Shown here in pieces: positions 1-7,574 of a stretch of DNA of 64,000 bases. Below the pieces are notes generated by a model. It was not told the DNA's origin and did not search any database. It worked only from the letters and a program-made list of their open reading frames with translations. The DNA is taken from contig JACJYL010000002.1 of NCBI GenBank assembly GCA_020636105.1, forward strand, positions 558,001-622,000, written 5' to 3'. Every line of letters starts with the position of its first letter. The stretch's first letter is position 1. This DNA is from Lewinellaceae bacterium (lineage in GTDB: Bacteria > Bacteroidota > Bacteroidia > Chitinophagales > Saprospiraceae). The position numbers and the translations under genes are program-made.

Positions 1-11
1 TCGTTTTCAGT

Positions 12-58
12 CTTCCGATTTCATCGGAAGTTATTCAAATTTTATCCCTTTGGGATAA
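12..58. repeat. Pair of short hairpins, first with a TTC/GAA loop
   Basis: Two perfect inverted repeats lie side by side: an 8-bp stem around TTC at 12-30 (CTTCCGAT/ATCGGAAG) and TTATCCC/GGGATAA at about 42-58. The first resembles the GAA-loop hairpins at 1078-1092, 1238-1252 and 1306-1320, and like them is followed closely by TTCAA. It is probably an interspersed palindrome rather than a terminator, because no T-tract follows. Bases 131-336 hold no gene that I can support. Confidence 0.5.
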
Positions 59-104
59 TGGGTACTTTCTAACAAAAGTAAAAAGAGAAACTTCCAAAAT
101 CGGC

Positions 105-130
105 GCCTGTCTGACGGCAAAGGCAGGTTC
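105..130. repeat. REP-like palindromic element, copy 1
   Basis: Imperfect inverted repeat GCCTGTCTGACGGC...GGCAGGTTC. In reverse complement it reads ACCTGCCTTTGCCGTCAGACAGGC, which matches the elements at 15171-15197, 16849-16876 and 16990-17017 (CTGCCTTC, a GTCAG core, then CAGGC). It is intergenic and belongs to a dispersed family with at least six copies in this window. Confidence 0.6.
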
Positions 131-336
131 TTTTTTTCAATTCTTTTATTGAATGGTGGATATTGATTTAGGGGTGATTGCTTTTCTTTTTATACTTTTC
201 ATTAACGATTGTTGCATGCGCAATACGGGTTTTGGAGCGAAAACGGTCAAACCGTTACTATGTTTATCTGTTGCATTCATTTTCAATTTACCATACCGTC
301 CTGCATTTGCATACGACTGGATGCTGTATGTGTTTT

Positions 337-936
337 CTATTCATTACATCCATAATCCACTTCCAAAAATGTTTCACTTCCATTTTTATAAAGTCTTACA
401 TTATTTTCACCTGTTCGTTTTGATATCAAGTCGCCTATCTCGATTAATTCAAAGTTTCCATTTTGGAATATTACCCAATTTTGAATTTTCTCAATCTTAT
501 TATCATATTGAATTTCAATTGTTTTGTAATTGTGATTCGGGGTATCTCGGTATTTCTTTACTACAATTCCACTCCATTCTGATTGTTTAAAGTATCTAGC
601 ATTTTCACATGGGTCTGATTGCATCAATGATGGAACAATAATAAAAAATGAAGCTATAAAAATTATTGTACCAATTGGTAATCCAACTGCCATCAAAAAG
701 TATCTTGTTCTCAGAGTTGGGTTGTTGGTATTTTTCGCAAGTTTCCACATGTTTGGTATATCTTTGACGTGATTCCAAAACCAACTAACCTCATATCCGT
801 TTTGTTTTAATGTGGATTTAACCCAGTACCATAATCCATTAAGTCCAATAACTAGCATCATCATTATTGGAAAAATCTTATCCATTTTATCCATAATTTT
901 ATAATAATCATGCGGCATTCTCCAATTAGAAATCAA
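337..936 (-). CDS. Hypothetical membrane protein
   Basis: A 199-codon gene of unknown function. Two hydrophobic segments are visible: one near residues 22-38 (IFPIMMMLVIGLNGLWYW) and a stronger one near residues 83-105 (MAVGLPIGTIIFIASFFIIV). A roughly 90-residue C-terminal soluble domain follows, with alternating polar and aliphatic residues that suggest beta strands. The stretch between the segments (NGYEVSWFWNHVKDIPNMWKL) recalls short bacterial UspB-like membrane proteins, but that is only an impression. Three in-frame Met codons (residues 1, 7 and 15) make the start uncertain. The gene is more AT-rich than the genes after position 1329, sits between hairpin repeats and has no partner gene, which fits accessory DNA. 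Confidence 0.6.
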   Translation of the reverse strand: MISNWRMPHDYYKIMDKMDKIFPIMMMLVIGLNGLWYWVKSTLKQNGYEVSWFWNHVKDIPNMWKLAKNTNNPTLRTRYFLMAVGLPIGTIIFIASFFIIVPSLMQSDPCENARYFKQSEWSGIVVKKYRDTPNHNYKTIEIQYDNKIEKIQNWVIFQNGNFELIEIGDLISKRTGENNVRLYKNGSETFLEVDYGCNE

Positions 937-1075
937 TAGAAAAACTAATTTAATAACACCTGTTTTTAATCTCCTTACATTGTATCATTAAGGCAGTTTT
1001 TTTGTTAAATTACACAAAATGGAGTTCCACACATCTTTTACAAAAATTAAATAATTTCATCCTCATCCCTTTGAC

Positions 1076-1265
1076 AAAACCACGAAATGGTTCAATCTCC
1101 ATAACGGGGTTGTGTAAAAACTCAATTTTTCCAAAATATCTTGGAAAATGGAATATATAAAGCATGAAAAAACGACTTTTTACACATTGAATAATCATGT
1201 GATTTAAAAGATTTCTAGACTTTTTACACAACCCCAAAACCACGAAGTGGTTCAATCTCCATAAC
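1076..1265. repeat. 30-bp direct repeats flanking a palindromic element
   Basis: Copies at 1076-1105 and 1236-1265 are identical except for one base (GAAA against GAAG). Each begins with the hairpin AACCAC-GAA-GTGGTT (imperfect in copy 1), followed by CAATCTCCATAAC. The 130 bp between them are exactly the MITE-like element. Two further hairpins follow immediately: CCGCCGAT-AAA-ATCGGCGG at 1265-1283 and AACCCT-GAA-AGGGTT at 1306-1320, the latter again followed by CAATC. Bases 937-1328 hold only these repeats and no supportable gene. Confidence 0.75.
1106..1235. mobile_element. MITE-like element with 15-bp terminal inverted repeats
   Basis: A 130-bp AT-rich segment bounded by a perfect 15-bp inverted repeat, GGGGTTGTGTAAAAA at 1106-1120 and its complement at 1221-1235. 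It carries no convincing ORF. Short length, perfect terminal inverted repeats and flanking direct repeats are what a non-autonomous transposable element looks like. The 30-bp flanking repeats are longer than normal target-site duplications, so insertion between two pre-existing palindromic repeats is also possible. I do not recognise the parent insertion sequence. Confidence 0.55.
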
Positions 1266-1328
1266 CGCCGATAAAATCGGCGGAGCCAACAAACCCTAAA
1301 TTCCGAACCCTGAAAGGGTTCAATCCTT

Positions 1329-2963
1329 TCATTTCGTTTTCACAATATCCGCTGCTGCCAGCCGGGCATTAATGATACATCCGGAGAGAAAAGTTCCCTC
1401 AAGCGCCCGTTTGCCATGTACTCCACCGCCGCCGAATCCAGCGGCTTCCCCCACCGCATAAAGTCCCGGAATGGGCTGCTGTTTTTGTGGATCGGGATGA
1501 TTGTCCAGTACCCTGCTTTGCAGATCCGTTTGAATCCCCCCTAAACTTTTGCGCGACAATATCCTGAGTTTGATGGCAATCAGCGGCATGGCCTTTGCAT
1601 CGACGATCTTCTGAAATTTGCAGGTTCTCACCTTATCCCCACGATACTGACGGGCATGAGCGATACGACGCAACTGTTCGTCATTGTGGTATTTTTGGCC
1701 ACGGTCGATCATCTGGTCGTAGGTGTGGACAGACTCCCGGAGCAAAGTCCCGGAAAATTCCTGGTGCTCCGGCGAAGCCTGGTGGATCTTATCGGTCAGT
1801 TCTTCCAGGGAGTTGGCCACAATAAAATCGGGGCAAGTGTTCAGCATTTCCTCCACCAGGGCCTTATTTCCCAAAAGAATGTTTTTCAGAAAAGCAAACA
1901 GCTTTTTATCCCTCACCGCAGGATTGTGTTCGGAACCGGAGATCGCAAATTCCTTGTAGGCGATCTTCCTGTTCATAACCTGCCAGGAATATTTTACAGG
2001 CTCTTCACAAATCCTTTTTACCAGGAACCGGGTATCGTAACCGGTAATCAAAGGCATTGGCCCCATTCTTTCCCCCTTGTGATTCAGCCACAATGCCGAT
2101 TTACAGGGGACCAGGCTGAGTCCGTGGTTCGGGAACAACGGTTTGGGGTGTTGTACCCCTGCTGCGTAATTCCACATCCTGTCGAGATGGGTAATATTCC
2201 CCTTTTGAGCACTCACCGCATCGTGCATATCGCCGATGGCGTACTTGTGGGAACCATTGAGGATTTCTTCGGGAGGGTTTCCCCAATGTTGGGGCCAGTT
2301 TTGTTTTACCCGTTGTATGCTGCCATTGACGCCACCGCTGGCTACGACCACCGCGTCACCTGTAGCTTCAAAATCTTCATTGCTCAGCTCATCCTTTCCA
2401 CTCAATCCCACTACCCTGCCATTTTGCACCGTCAGGTTAGTCACGCGGTGTCTGAACATGAGTTTGAGGTTTCCTTTGTGCTGGTGGTTTTCCAGGTGGA
2501 AAATCAACTGCTGAGTCAACCCATATCCCGTACCCCAGACGAGGTGGAAACGAGGCACAGAGTTTCCGGGCTGCAGCAATCCCCTTTCGACCCAGTGTAC
2601 GACCGGAAAATACTTTATCCCGCGATTGCGCAGCCATTCGAAGGACCAGCCGTCAGAAAGTTCTACATATTGCCTCGCCCAGGCTTTGGTCCAGTATTCC
2701 TCTTCCCCGAATTCGGCGAAGGAAAACCAGTCTTTGGTCGCGAGATCTACATTATCTTTAATGCCGGCTTTTTGCTGAACGGGGCTGTTGACAAAAAACA
2801 TACCGCCAAATGACCAGTTGGCCAGTCCGCCGAATTTATCGGCTTCATCCCGGTCGAAGAGGATCACTTTTTTTCCACTATCCAGCAATTCCAGTGCGGT
2901 AGTAATGCCTGCCAGGCCGCCGCCGGCGATAAGCACATCAGCCTGGTATTTTTGTTTTGACAT
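1329..2963 (-). CDS. FAD-binding dehydrogenase (KstD/fumarate-reductase-like flavoprotein)
   Basis: 544 residues. The N-terminus has a Rossmann dinucleotide-binding motif, VLIAGGGLAGITTALELL (about residues 10-27), followed by an acidic strand end (LFDRDE) that would bind the FAD ribose. A second FAD contact is at the C-terminus (GLYAVGEAAGFGGGGVHG, about residues 500-517), with an RALEGTFLSGC segment before the end. This layout matches the FAD-binding dehydrogenases of the fumarate reductase/3-ketosteroid dehydrogenase superfamily, especially the roughly 550-residue group annotated only as putative FAD-binding dehydrogenase. Substrate is unknown. There is no signal peptide, so it is cytoplasmic. 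It diverges from the MDR reductase at 3080, and a shared redox context is plausible but not shown. Confidence 0.88.
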   Translation of the reverse strand: MSKQKYQADVLIAGGGLAGITTALELLDSGKKVILFDRDEADKFGGLANWSFGGMFFVNSPVQQKAGIKDNVDLATKDWFSFAEFGEEEYWTKAWARQYVELSDGWSFEWLRNRGIKYFPVVHWVERGLLQPGNSVPRFHLVWGTGYGLTQQLIFHLENHQHKGNLKLMFRHRVTNLTVQNGRVVGLSGKDELSNEDFEATGDAVVVASGGVNGSIQRVKQNWPQHWGNPPEEILNGSHKYAIGDMHDAVSAQKGNITHLDRMWNYAAGVQHPKPLFPNHGLSLVPCKSALWLNHKGERMGPMPLITGYDTRFLVKRICEEPVKYSWQVMNRKIAYKEFAISGSEHNPAVRDKKLFAFLKNILLGNKALVEEMLNTCPDFIVANSLEELTDKIHQASPEHQEFSGTLLRESVHTYDQMIDRGQKYHNDEQLRRIAHARQYRGDKVRTCKFQKIVDAKAMPLIAIKLRILSRKSLGGIQTDLQSRVLDNHPDPQKQQPIPGLYAVGEAAGFGGGGVHGKRALEGTFLSGCIINARLAAADIVKTK

Positions 2964-3079
2964 AATTTCAGCAGTTATTTGGTGGGCGCCCTCCGGGGGT
3001 TATTCCCGGTATCGTAAATATCTGAAATTTTGTTCAAAAATTTTAGTGATTCAGCACATTCTCCGGTAGTTTTGTGAAC

Positions 3080-4042
3080 ATGAAAGCATTAATTTTAAAA
3101 GAAATCAATCAGGCGGTAACATTTGATCATTTTGACACACCCGAAGCCGGCGAAAATGAGGTTTTGGTAGAATTAAAAGCGGCGGCACTTAACCACCGGG
3201 ATGTTTGGATCACCAAAGGCATGTATCCGAATATTGTCACGCCCATTATCATGGGTTCAGACGGTGCCGGTTTGGCTGGCGAGGAAGAAGTGATCATCAA
3301 TCCTTCCATCAATTGGGGGGAAACCCCTGCTTTCCCCGGAAAAAATTACCAGATTCTCGGACTGCCCGCCCACGGCACTTTTGCTGAATTGGTTAAGGTA
3401 GAAAGAAAACAATTGTTTCCCAAACCAGCCCATTTAAGCTGGGAAGAGGCGGCGGCCCTTCCTTTAGCCGGGCTCACCGCTTATCGGGCGCTTTTCACTA
3501 AAGGACAACTCAGGAAAGGAGAAAACGTGCTCATTTCGGGTGTCGGAGGAGGCGTAGCGCTTTTTGCCTGCCAATTTGCACTGGCCGCCGGGGCCAATGT
3601 TTTTGTGACTTCCGGCTCGTCAGAAAAAATTGACCGGGCCATCGCCATGGGTGCGAAAGGCGGGGTTAATTACAAAGAAGAAAACTGGGACAAATCCATA
3701 AAAACCATATCGGGTGGTTTTGACGTGATCATTGACAGCGCAGGGGGAGACGGTTTTGCCCAACTCGTTAAATGTTGTAACCCCGGCGCCAGGGTCTGTT
3801 TTTATGGCGGCAGTCGAGGAGCCATCAACAACCTGAGTCCGCAGATCCTTTTTTGGAAACAAATTTCCCTGCTCGGCACTTCCATGGGAACTGACCAGGA
3901 GTTTGAAGATATGCTTCATTTTGTCACCCAACACAAAATCAAACCTGTGGTGGACAGCGTTTATCGCCTCAGGGACGGTCAGGCAGCCCTGGACAGGATG
4001 GCCTCAGGGAAACATTTTGGAAAAATAGTTTTTTCCATTTAA
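3080..4042 (+). CDS. Zinc-independent MDR family oxidoreductase (quinone-reductase type)
   Basis: 320 residues from the ATG; a GTG two codons upstream is in frame but lies inside a -7-like TAGTTTTG at 3067-3074. The N-terminal GroES-like domain begins MKALILKEI. The cofactor-binding domain has the glycine-rich turn VLISGVGGGVALFACQFA (about residue 150), followed by a VFVTSGSSEKI strand typical of NADPH-specific members. The catalytic zinc motif GHE is replaced by MGSDGAG, and the four-Cys structural zinc loop is absent, so this is a quinone oxidoreductase/enoyl-reductase-like member rather than an alcohol dehydrogenase. Substrate is unknown. If the -7 element is real, the mRNA would be leaderless or nearly so. 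Confidence 0.85.
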   Translation: MKALILKEINQAVTFDHFDTPEAGENEVLVELKAAALNHRDVWITKGMYPNIVTPIIMGSDGAGLAGEEEVIINPSINWGETPAFPGKNYQILGLPAHGTFAELVKVERKQLFPKPAHLSWEEAAALPLAGLTAYRALFTKGQLRKGENVLISGVGGGVALFACQFALAAGANVFVTSGSSEKIDRAIAMGAKGGVNYKEENWDKSIKTISGGFDVIIDSAGGDGFAQLVKCCNPGARVCFYGGSRGAINNLSPQILFWKQISLLGTSMGTDQEFEDMLHFVTQHKIKPVVDSVYRLRDGQAALDRMASGKHFGKIVFSI

Positions 4043-4116
4043 AGAACCCCTGGAGGAGCCCGCCCCAAGCGCAGCGTAACCAGGCTCAAAGAAATAAAAA
4101 AGAAGATTCAACGAGA

Positions 4117-4207
4117 AACAAGTAACAAGAAACAAGAAACAAGAAACAAGAAACAAGCAACAAGTAACCAGCAACAAGTAACCAGCAACAAGCAACAAGC
4201 AACCAGC
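4117..4207 (+). repeat. Heptanucleotide tandem repeat (AACAAGN/AACCAGC)x13
   Basis: Thirteen contiguous 7-bp units, all variants of AACAAGA, AACAAGC, AACAAGT or AACCAGC, run to two bases before the ATG at 4210. Such an array can change length by slippage and would alter the distance from promoter to start codon. Confidence 0.85.
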
Positions 4208-4209
4208 AC

Positions 4210-4719
4210 ATGAGAATCGGCTTATTATCAGACACCCACGGATATTTGGATGAAAAAGTGTTCCAGTACTTTGAGCAATGCGATGAAATATGGCATGCCG
4301 GGGATATCGGCCATATGGAAGTCGTGGACAAACTGGAGGCTTTCCGTCCCTTGCGAGCCGTTTATGGCAATATTGACGATCACCTGATGCGCCGCAGGTT
4401 CCCGGAAGATGACCGCTTTGTGTGCGAAGGGGTGGATGTTTTCTTAACCCACATCGGAGGGTATCCCGGGAGATACAATGTGAGGGTGAGGGAAATATTA
4501 AAAAACCATCCACCGAAATTATTCATCTGTGGTCATTCACACATTCTTAAAGTAATGCCCGACAAAAAACTTGGATTATTGCATATCAATCCGGGCGCTT
4601 GCGGAATCCATGGGTTTCACATCGTGAGGACGATTGTTCGCTTTACGCTGGAAGCTGGAAATATTAAAGATTTAGAGGTAGTGGAACTAGGATTGAGGGG
4701 AGAGGTGAAGAATGGGTGA
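4210..4719 (+). CDS. YfcE/MJ0936-type metallophosphoesterase
   Basis: A 169-residue cytoplasmic phosphodiesterase. All metal-binding motifs of the calcineurin-like fold are present in order: SDTHG (about residue 7), HAGDIG (about 34), YGNIDD (about 55), LTHIGG (about 80) and CGHSH (about 104). The closing NPGACG segment is typical of this small family, which hydrolyses phosphodiesters with Mn2+ or other divalent metals; the natural substrate is generally unknown. Length matches the family (160-185). The ATG lies directly after the heptanucleotide tandem repeat, so no normal ribosome-binding site is visible. Confidence 0.92.
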   Translation: MRIGLLSDTHGYLDEKVFQYFEQCDEIWHAGDIGHMEVVDKLEAFRPLRAVYGNIDDHLMRRRFPEDDRFVCEGVDVFLTHIGGYPGRYNVRVREILKNHPPKLFICGHSHILKVMPDKKLGLLHINPGACGIHGFHIVRTIVRFTLEAGNIKDLEVVELGLRGEVKNG

Positions 4720-4872
4720 ATGCGAGAATGCGTAGGACTCCTAGCATCCAATCCTGCAAATCCTAAAATCCTCAAAATCCTGATCCTGACAAGGGTGGAT
4801 GCAAGAATGCTCCGAACTCCTGGCCCACCAATCCTGCAAATCCAAAATCCCGAAAATCCTGATCCTGACAAG
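4715..4872 (+). repeat. Two tandem imperfect 79-bp repeats
   Basis: Copies at 4715-4793 and 4794-4872 share GGTGRATGC-AGAATGC at the left, CCAATCCTGCAAATCC in the middle and AAAATCCTGATCCTGACAAGG at the right. The right half is itself built of ATCCT-containing 8-9-mers and the left half of the GAATGCGA octamer that recurs at 46916-47027. The first copy overlaps the stop codon of the phosphodiesterase. A nine-C run follows at about 4886. Confidence 0.8.
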
Positions 4873-4904
4873 GTGACAATAAAATCCCCCCCCCTGGCAA
4901 AAAC

Positions 4905-5468
4905 CTATTTCTCCTTGGGTACAAAATCCAGCGACACAGAATTCAGGCAATAGCGCAAACCTGTTGGTTTGGGACCATCCTCAAACACATGGCCGAGGTG
5001 TCCGCCACAACGTGCGCAAACCACTTCTACCCTTCTCATTCCGTAACTGGTATCGACGATCTCTTTTACATTTTCCTTTTTGATGGGTTGATAATAACTG
5101 GGCCAGCCGGTACCGGACTTGAATTTTGTGGCTGAATCAAATAATGGCAAACCACATGCAGCACAAGTATAAATACCTTTCTTTTTGTTATCCCAGAACT
5201 CCCCGGTGAAGGCGCGTTCTGTTCCGGCTTCGCGCAAAACATTGAATTCCGCATCCGTCAGTTGGGCTCGCCATTCCTTTTCCGTTTGCACCACCGGATA
5301 AAGGGTATCTCCCGTAATGGAGAGAAAAATCTGGTCCGAAGCGGTATCCTGTTTTAACTCAGGAACGGTTGAAGTCGATTGAAGGGATTCCTGCTGGGCG
5401 TGGTTACAGGCAGGCAATAAAAAAATAAAAACGAGAGCCAGTACCGGGTTTAAAATCCTGTTGTTCAT
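4905..5468 (-). CDS. msrB: Peptide-methionine (R)-S-oxide reductase, lipoprotein
   Basis: 187 residues. An SPII signal peptide ends in the lipobox LLPAC (Cys at about 21), so the enzyme is anchored in an envelope membrane facing the periplasm or outside. The MsrB fold is clear: TDAEFNVLREAGTERAFTG near residue 72, zinc-binding CAAC and CARC pairs (about 117 and 159), GTGWPSYY, GHLGHVF, and the catalytic cysteine in RYCLNSVSLDFVP near the C-terminus. It reduces the R epimer of methionine sulfoxide in oxidised proteins. Gene context gives no operon partner: a repeat cluster lies downstream and an unrelated membrane gene upstream. The envelope location suggests repair of secreted or surface proteins. 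Confidence 0.95.
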   Translation of the reverse strand: MNNRILNPVLALVFIFLLPACNHAQQESLQSTSTVPELKQDTASDQIFLSITGDTLYPVVQTEKEWRAQLTDAEFNVLREAGTERAFTGEFWDNKKKGIYTCAACGLPLFDSATKFKSGTGWPSYYQPIKKENVKEIVDTSYGMRRVEVVCARCGGHLGHVFEDGPKPTGLRYCLNSVSLDFVPKEK

Positions 5469-5525
5469 GATGTTATTATTTTAATAAATGATGAATCCGG
5501 CAAGGCCAAGGCCACTTTACACTTT

Positions 5526-5978
5526 TTATCTTTTACGCTGCCTGGGGTGATGCCATTCTTCTTTTTCTGCATATTCTACGATGTTTCTGACAAAAGACAT
5601 AATGCCGAGAAATATCATAAAACCAACGGTGAGTACGAGGTAAATCCATTTGAAAGTCCCTACCTCACCAATGGTTTTGGAAGTTAACAGCCAGGAGACC
5701 AGGATTGTTGTGGTGCCGAGCCCCAAATAGCAGTAAATGACGCGGCCAAGATATTTTGACACATTTTCGGCCTTTACGATGAACAAACTTCCGAACATGG
5801 CAAAGATGAAAAGCGAAGCCCCGCCGGCCATATAGGGAAATTTGACCGAGGGTTCAATCATATGAGTCCATTCGAGCAATTTTGACCCAACAGCCATTAT
5901 AAGATATCCCGCCCCAACGATCAGGAGCAACCGCACCGGGTTAAAGGGTTTGTCGTAAAAGGTGGTCGATTCTTGCAT
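5526..5978 (-). CDS. Hypothetical four-TM membrane protein
   Basis: 150 residues from the chosen ATG (MQESTTFYDKPFNPV). A longer frame reaches 6089 but would run through the terC terminator hairpin at 6050-6090, so the shorter start is preferred. Four hydrophobic segments are visible: LLLIVGAGYLIMAVGSKLL, MAGGASLFIFAMFGSLFIV, YCYLGLGTTTILVSWLL and IYLVLTVGFMIFLGIMSFV. The C-terminus is basic and histidine-rich (EEWHHPRQRKR). I recognise no family. It follows terC on the same strand but behind a terminator. Confidence 0.7.
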   Translation of the reverse strand: MQESTTFYDKPFNPVRLLLIVGAGYLIMAVGSKLLEWTHMIEPSVKFPYMAGGASLFIFAMFGSLFIVKAENVSKYLGRVIYCYLGLGTTTILVSWLLTSKTIGEVGTFKWIYLVLTVGFMIFLGIMSFVRNIVEYAEKEEWHHPRQRKR

Positions 5979-6041
5979 AAACAGCTTTTTTTGTTTCCAA
6001 TCATTAGTAAAGGTAGTGATAAAGTGGGAAACGATTATTGT

Positions 6042-6090
6042 AAAAAAAAGTTGGGGGTTACGGGTTATTCCGCACCCCACAACCCCCAAC
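6042..6090 (-). terminator. Rho-independent terminator of terC
   Basis: On the minus strand a perfect 10-bp stem, GTTGGGGGTT/AACCCCCAAC (6081-6090 with 6050-6059), with a 21-base loop is followed by eight T (6042-6049). It lies 35 bases after the terC stop codon. Confidence 0.85.
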
Positions 6091-6124
6091 CTATATCCTT
6101 TTATGGACGGATTCAGTCTTTTTA

Positions 6125-6970
6125 TTATTTCTCCATCAGTCCCTGCTGAATGGCATCTTCTGTTGCGCCATGCAGCTGAATGGGATCCAGACGTTTCTTA
6201 CGGAATCGCATATTTAGGAATTCCACAAACAAGGAAAAGGTAATGGCAAAATAAAGATATCCTTTGGGTACACTTCCTACATGCCCTCCGAAAACATCCA
6301 GGTCAGCCAGGTGGGCTCCTTCAGCAATCAGGGTAAATCCTATCAGGATCAGGAAAGAAAGACCCAACATTTGAATGGAAGGGTGACGGTTTACAAAATT
6401 GGCAACCGTTACGGCAAAAAGCATCATAATACCCACAGAAAGGACCACTGCAATGATCATGATGAGCAGCGCTCCCGCTAACCCGTTGGTCATGCCCACT
6501 GCGGTAAGGATGGAATCAAAAGAAAAAACGATATTGATGACCACCAATTCCAGAATGACCTGTGCCACGCCTGATTTTTTCCTGGGAGTAGTTTCAGCAC
6601 CCGGCTCATCGTGTGCTTCCAGTTTATGATGAATTTCGGTAGTACTTTTATACAGAAGGAATATGCCTCCGGCAATCAGAATCAGGCTTTGCCCGGAAAA
6701 GGCAGCATGAATCCAGGAACGGTCAAAACTGATCCAGGGAGTTTCCATGGCCACCAGCCAGGAAATACCGAACAACAAGGCAATACGCAACACCATGGCC
6801 AACACCAAACCTATATTGGAAGCCCTGGGGCGATCGGCTTCGTCCAGTTTGTTGGTGGCAATCGAAATGAAAATGATATTATCGATACCGAGTACAATCT
6901 CCAGAAAGGTAAGCGTCAGCAAACTCATCCAGACGGCTCCACTGCCGAAATCAGGTAAGGCGAATTCCAT
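6125..6970 (-). CDS. TerC family integral membrane protein
   Basis: 281 residues, about seven to eight transmembrane segments. The TerC signature is complete: EIVLGIDNIIFIS near residue 25 and the second acidic intramembrane motif VINIVFSFDSILTAVG near residue 145. The two halves are joined by a charged cytoplasmic loop (HHKLEAHDEPGAE...RKK). Members of this family export Mn2+ or help metallate secreted enzymes; tellurite resistance is only the historical name. Nothing nearby (no ter genes) suggests tellurite. I saw no yybP-ykoY riboswitch in the 97-base upstream gap. A strong terminator follows. Confidence 0.92.
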   Translation of the reverse strand: MEFALPDFGSGAVWMSLLTLTFLEIVLGIDNIIFISIATNKLDEADRPRASNIGLVLAMVLRIALLFGISWLVAMETPWISFDRSWIHAAFSGQSLILIAGGIFLLYKSTTEIHHKLEAHDEPGAETTPRKKSGVAQVILELVVINIVFSFDSILTAVGMTNGLAGALLIMIIAVVLSVGIMMLFAVTVANFVNRHPSIQMLGLSFLILIGFTLIAEGAHLADLDVFGGHVGSVPKGYLYFAITFSLFVEFLNMRFRKKRLDPIQLHGATEDAIQQGLMEK

Positions 6971-7067
6971 AATTTTTCAGTTGTATTTTATGATAGAAAT
7001 TCTTACTCGAAAATATTCAACAAAAGAATATGCAATTTTACAAAAAATAAAATTTGCGACAGGAGAA

Positions 7068-7574
7068 TTAAAAAAGAGAATTTAGGTTTTTGATCACCTG
7101 AAAATGCTCCAGTTGATAATAATCTTTTACCGCTTCCAGCAATTCCTCCCTGACGACCATCAGTAAGGCTCCGGAAGTTTTCGAAGTTTTGTAATAAGCC
7201 AGCACCTGTTTTAAGGCCGGCTCCAGGCCAAGGCCCATGAGTTCAAGTTTACCCACTTCGTCAATGATGATCCAATCAGGATTCAGATCCGGATCATTCA
7301 AAAGGGTTTGATGGGCAATCCCAAAGGCCGTGGAGAGAAAATTGAATTTTGAAATGGTTACCAATTGTGACTCTGGCATCGTTTTCGCTAAGGCATCAGC
7401 AACCTGAAAATCATGCCACTTCCTGTCATACAAGGTAAAAAGGTAGCGCAATTCACCCTTATCCGGGGTAAGAAAACCGCCAATATTGGATCTTTTTCCG
7501 ACCCAATTCATCAAGGCGGTGGTCTTGCCTGATCTAATGGGCCCGGTGAAAATAAATATCCGAATTGGCCTCAT
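7068..7574 (-). CDS. THEP1-like nucleoside-triphosphatase
   Basis: 168 residues. Walker A is FTGPIRSGKTT at residues 8-18, and Walker B with its extended family motif is WIIIDEVGKLELMG near residue 100; IGGFLTPD near 31 is also typical of THEP1 (NTPase_1). These enzymes hydrolyse NTPs slowly, and their cellular role is poorly known. The start codon overlaps the stop of the upstream membrane-protein gene by four bases (7571-7574), so the pair is probably translationally coupled. The constant partnership suggests a membrane-associated system; see the neighbouring entry. Confidence 0.85.
   Translation of the reverse strand: MRPIRIFIFTGPIRSGKTTALMNWVGKRSNIGGFLTPDKGELRYLFTLYDRKWHDFQVADALAKTMPESQLVTISKFNFLSTAFGIAHQTLLNDPDLNPDWIIIDEVGKLELMGLGLEPALKQVLAYYKTSKTSGALLMVVREELLEAVKDYYQLEHFQVIKNLNSLF

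Noticed and set aside
153..590. 145-codon plus-strand frame at the left edge
   Set aside because: Overlaps the better minus-strand gene (337-936) and reads as low-complexity Phe/His/Ile runs without domain logic.
1010..1255. 81-codon minus-strand frame
   Set aside because: It lies entirely within the MITE-like element and its flanking hairpin repeats; composition and position suggest a chance frame.
1078..1320. CRISPR array from spaced hairpin repeats
   Set aside because: Only two true 30-bp repeats, a 130-bp palindromic insert instead of regular spacers, and no cas genes.
1656..2813. 385-codon plus-strand frame opposite the flavoprotein gene
   Set aside because: Antisense to a well-supported FAD dehydrogenase; no domain signature of its own.
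4617..4953. Short frames through the 79-bp tandem repeats
   Set aside because: The translations only echo the DNA repeats (for example RIRILRILGFAG), as expected for a chance frame in tandem DNA.
5979..6089. Extended N-terminus for the four-TM protein
   Set aside because: It would run through the terC terminator hairpin; the ATG at 5976-5978 gives a sensible protein.
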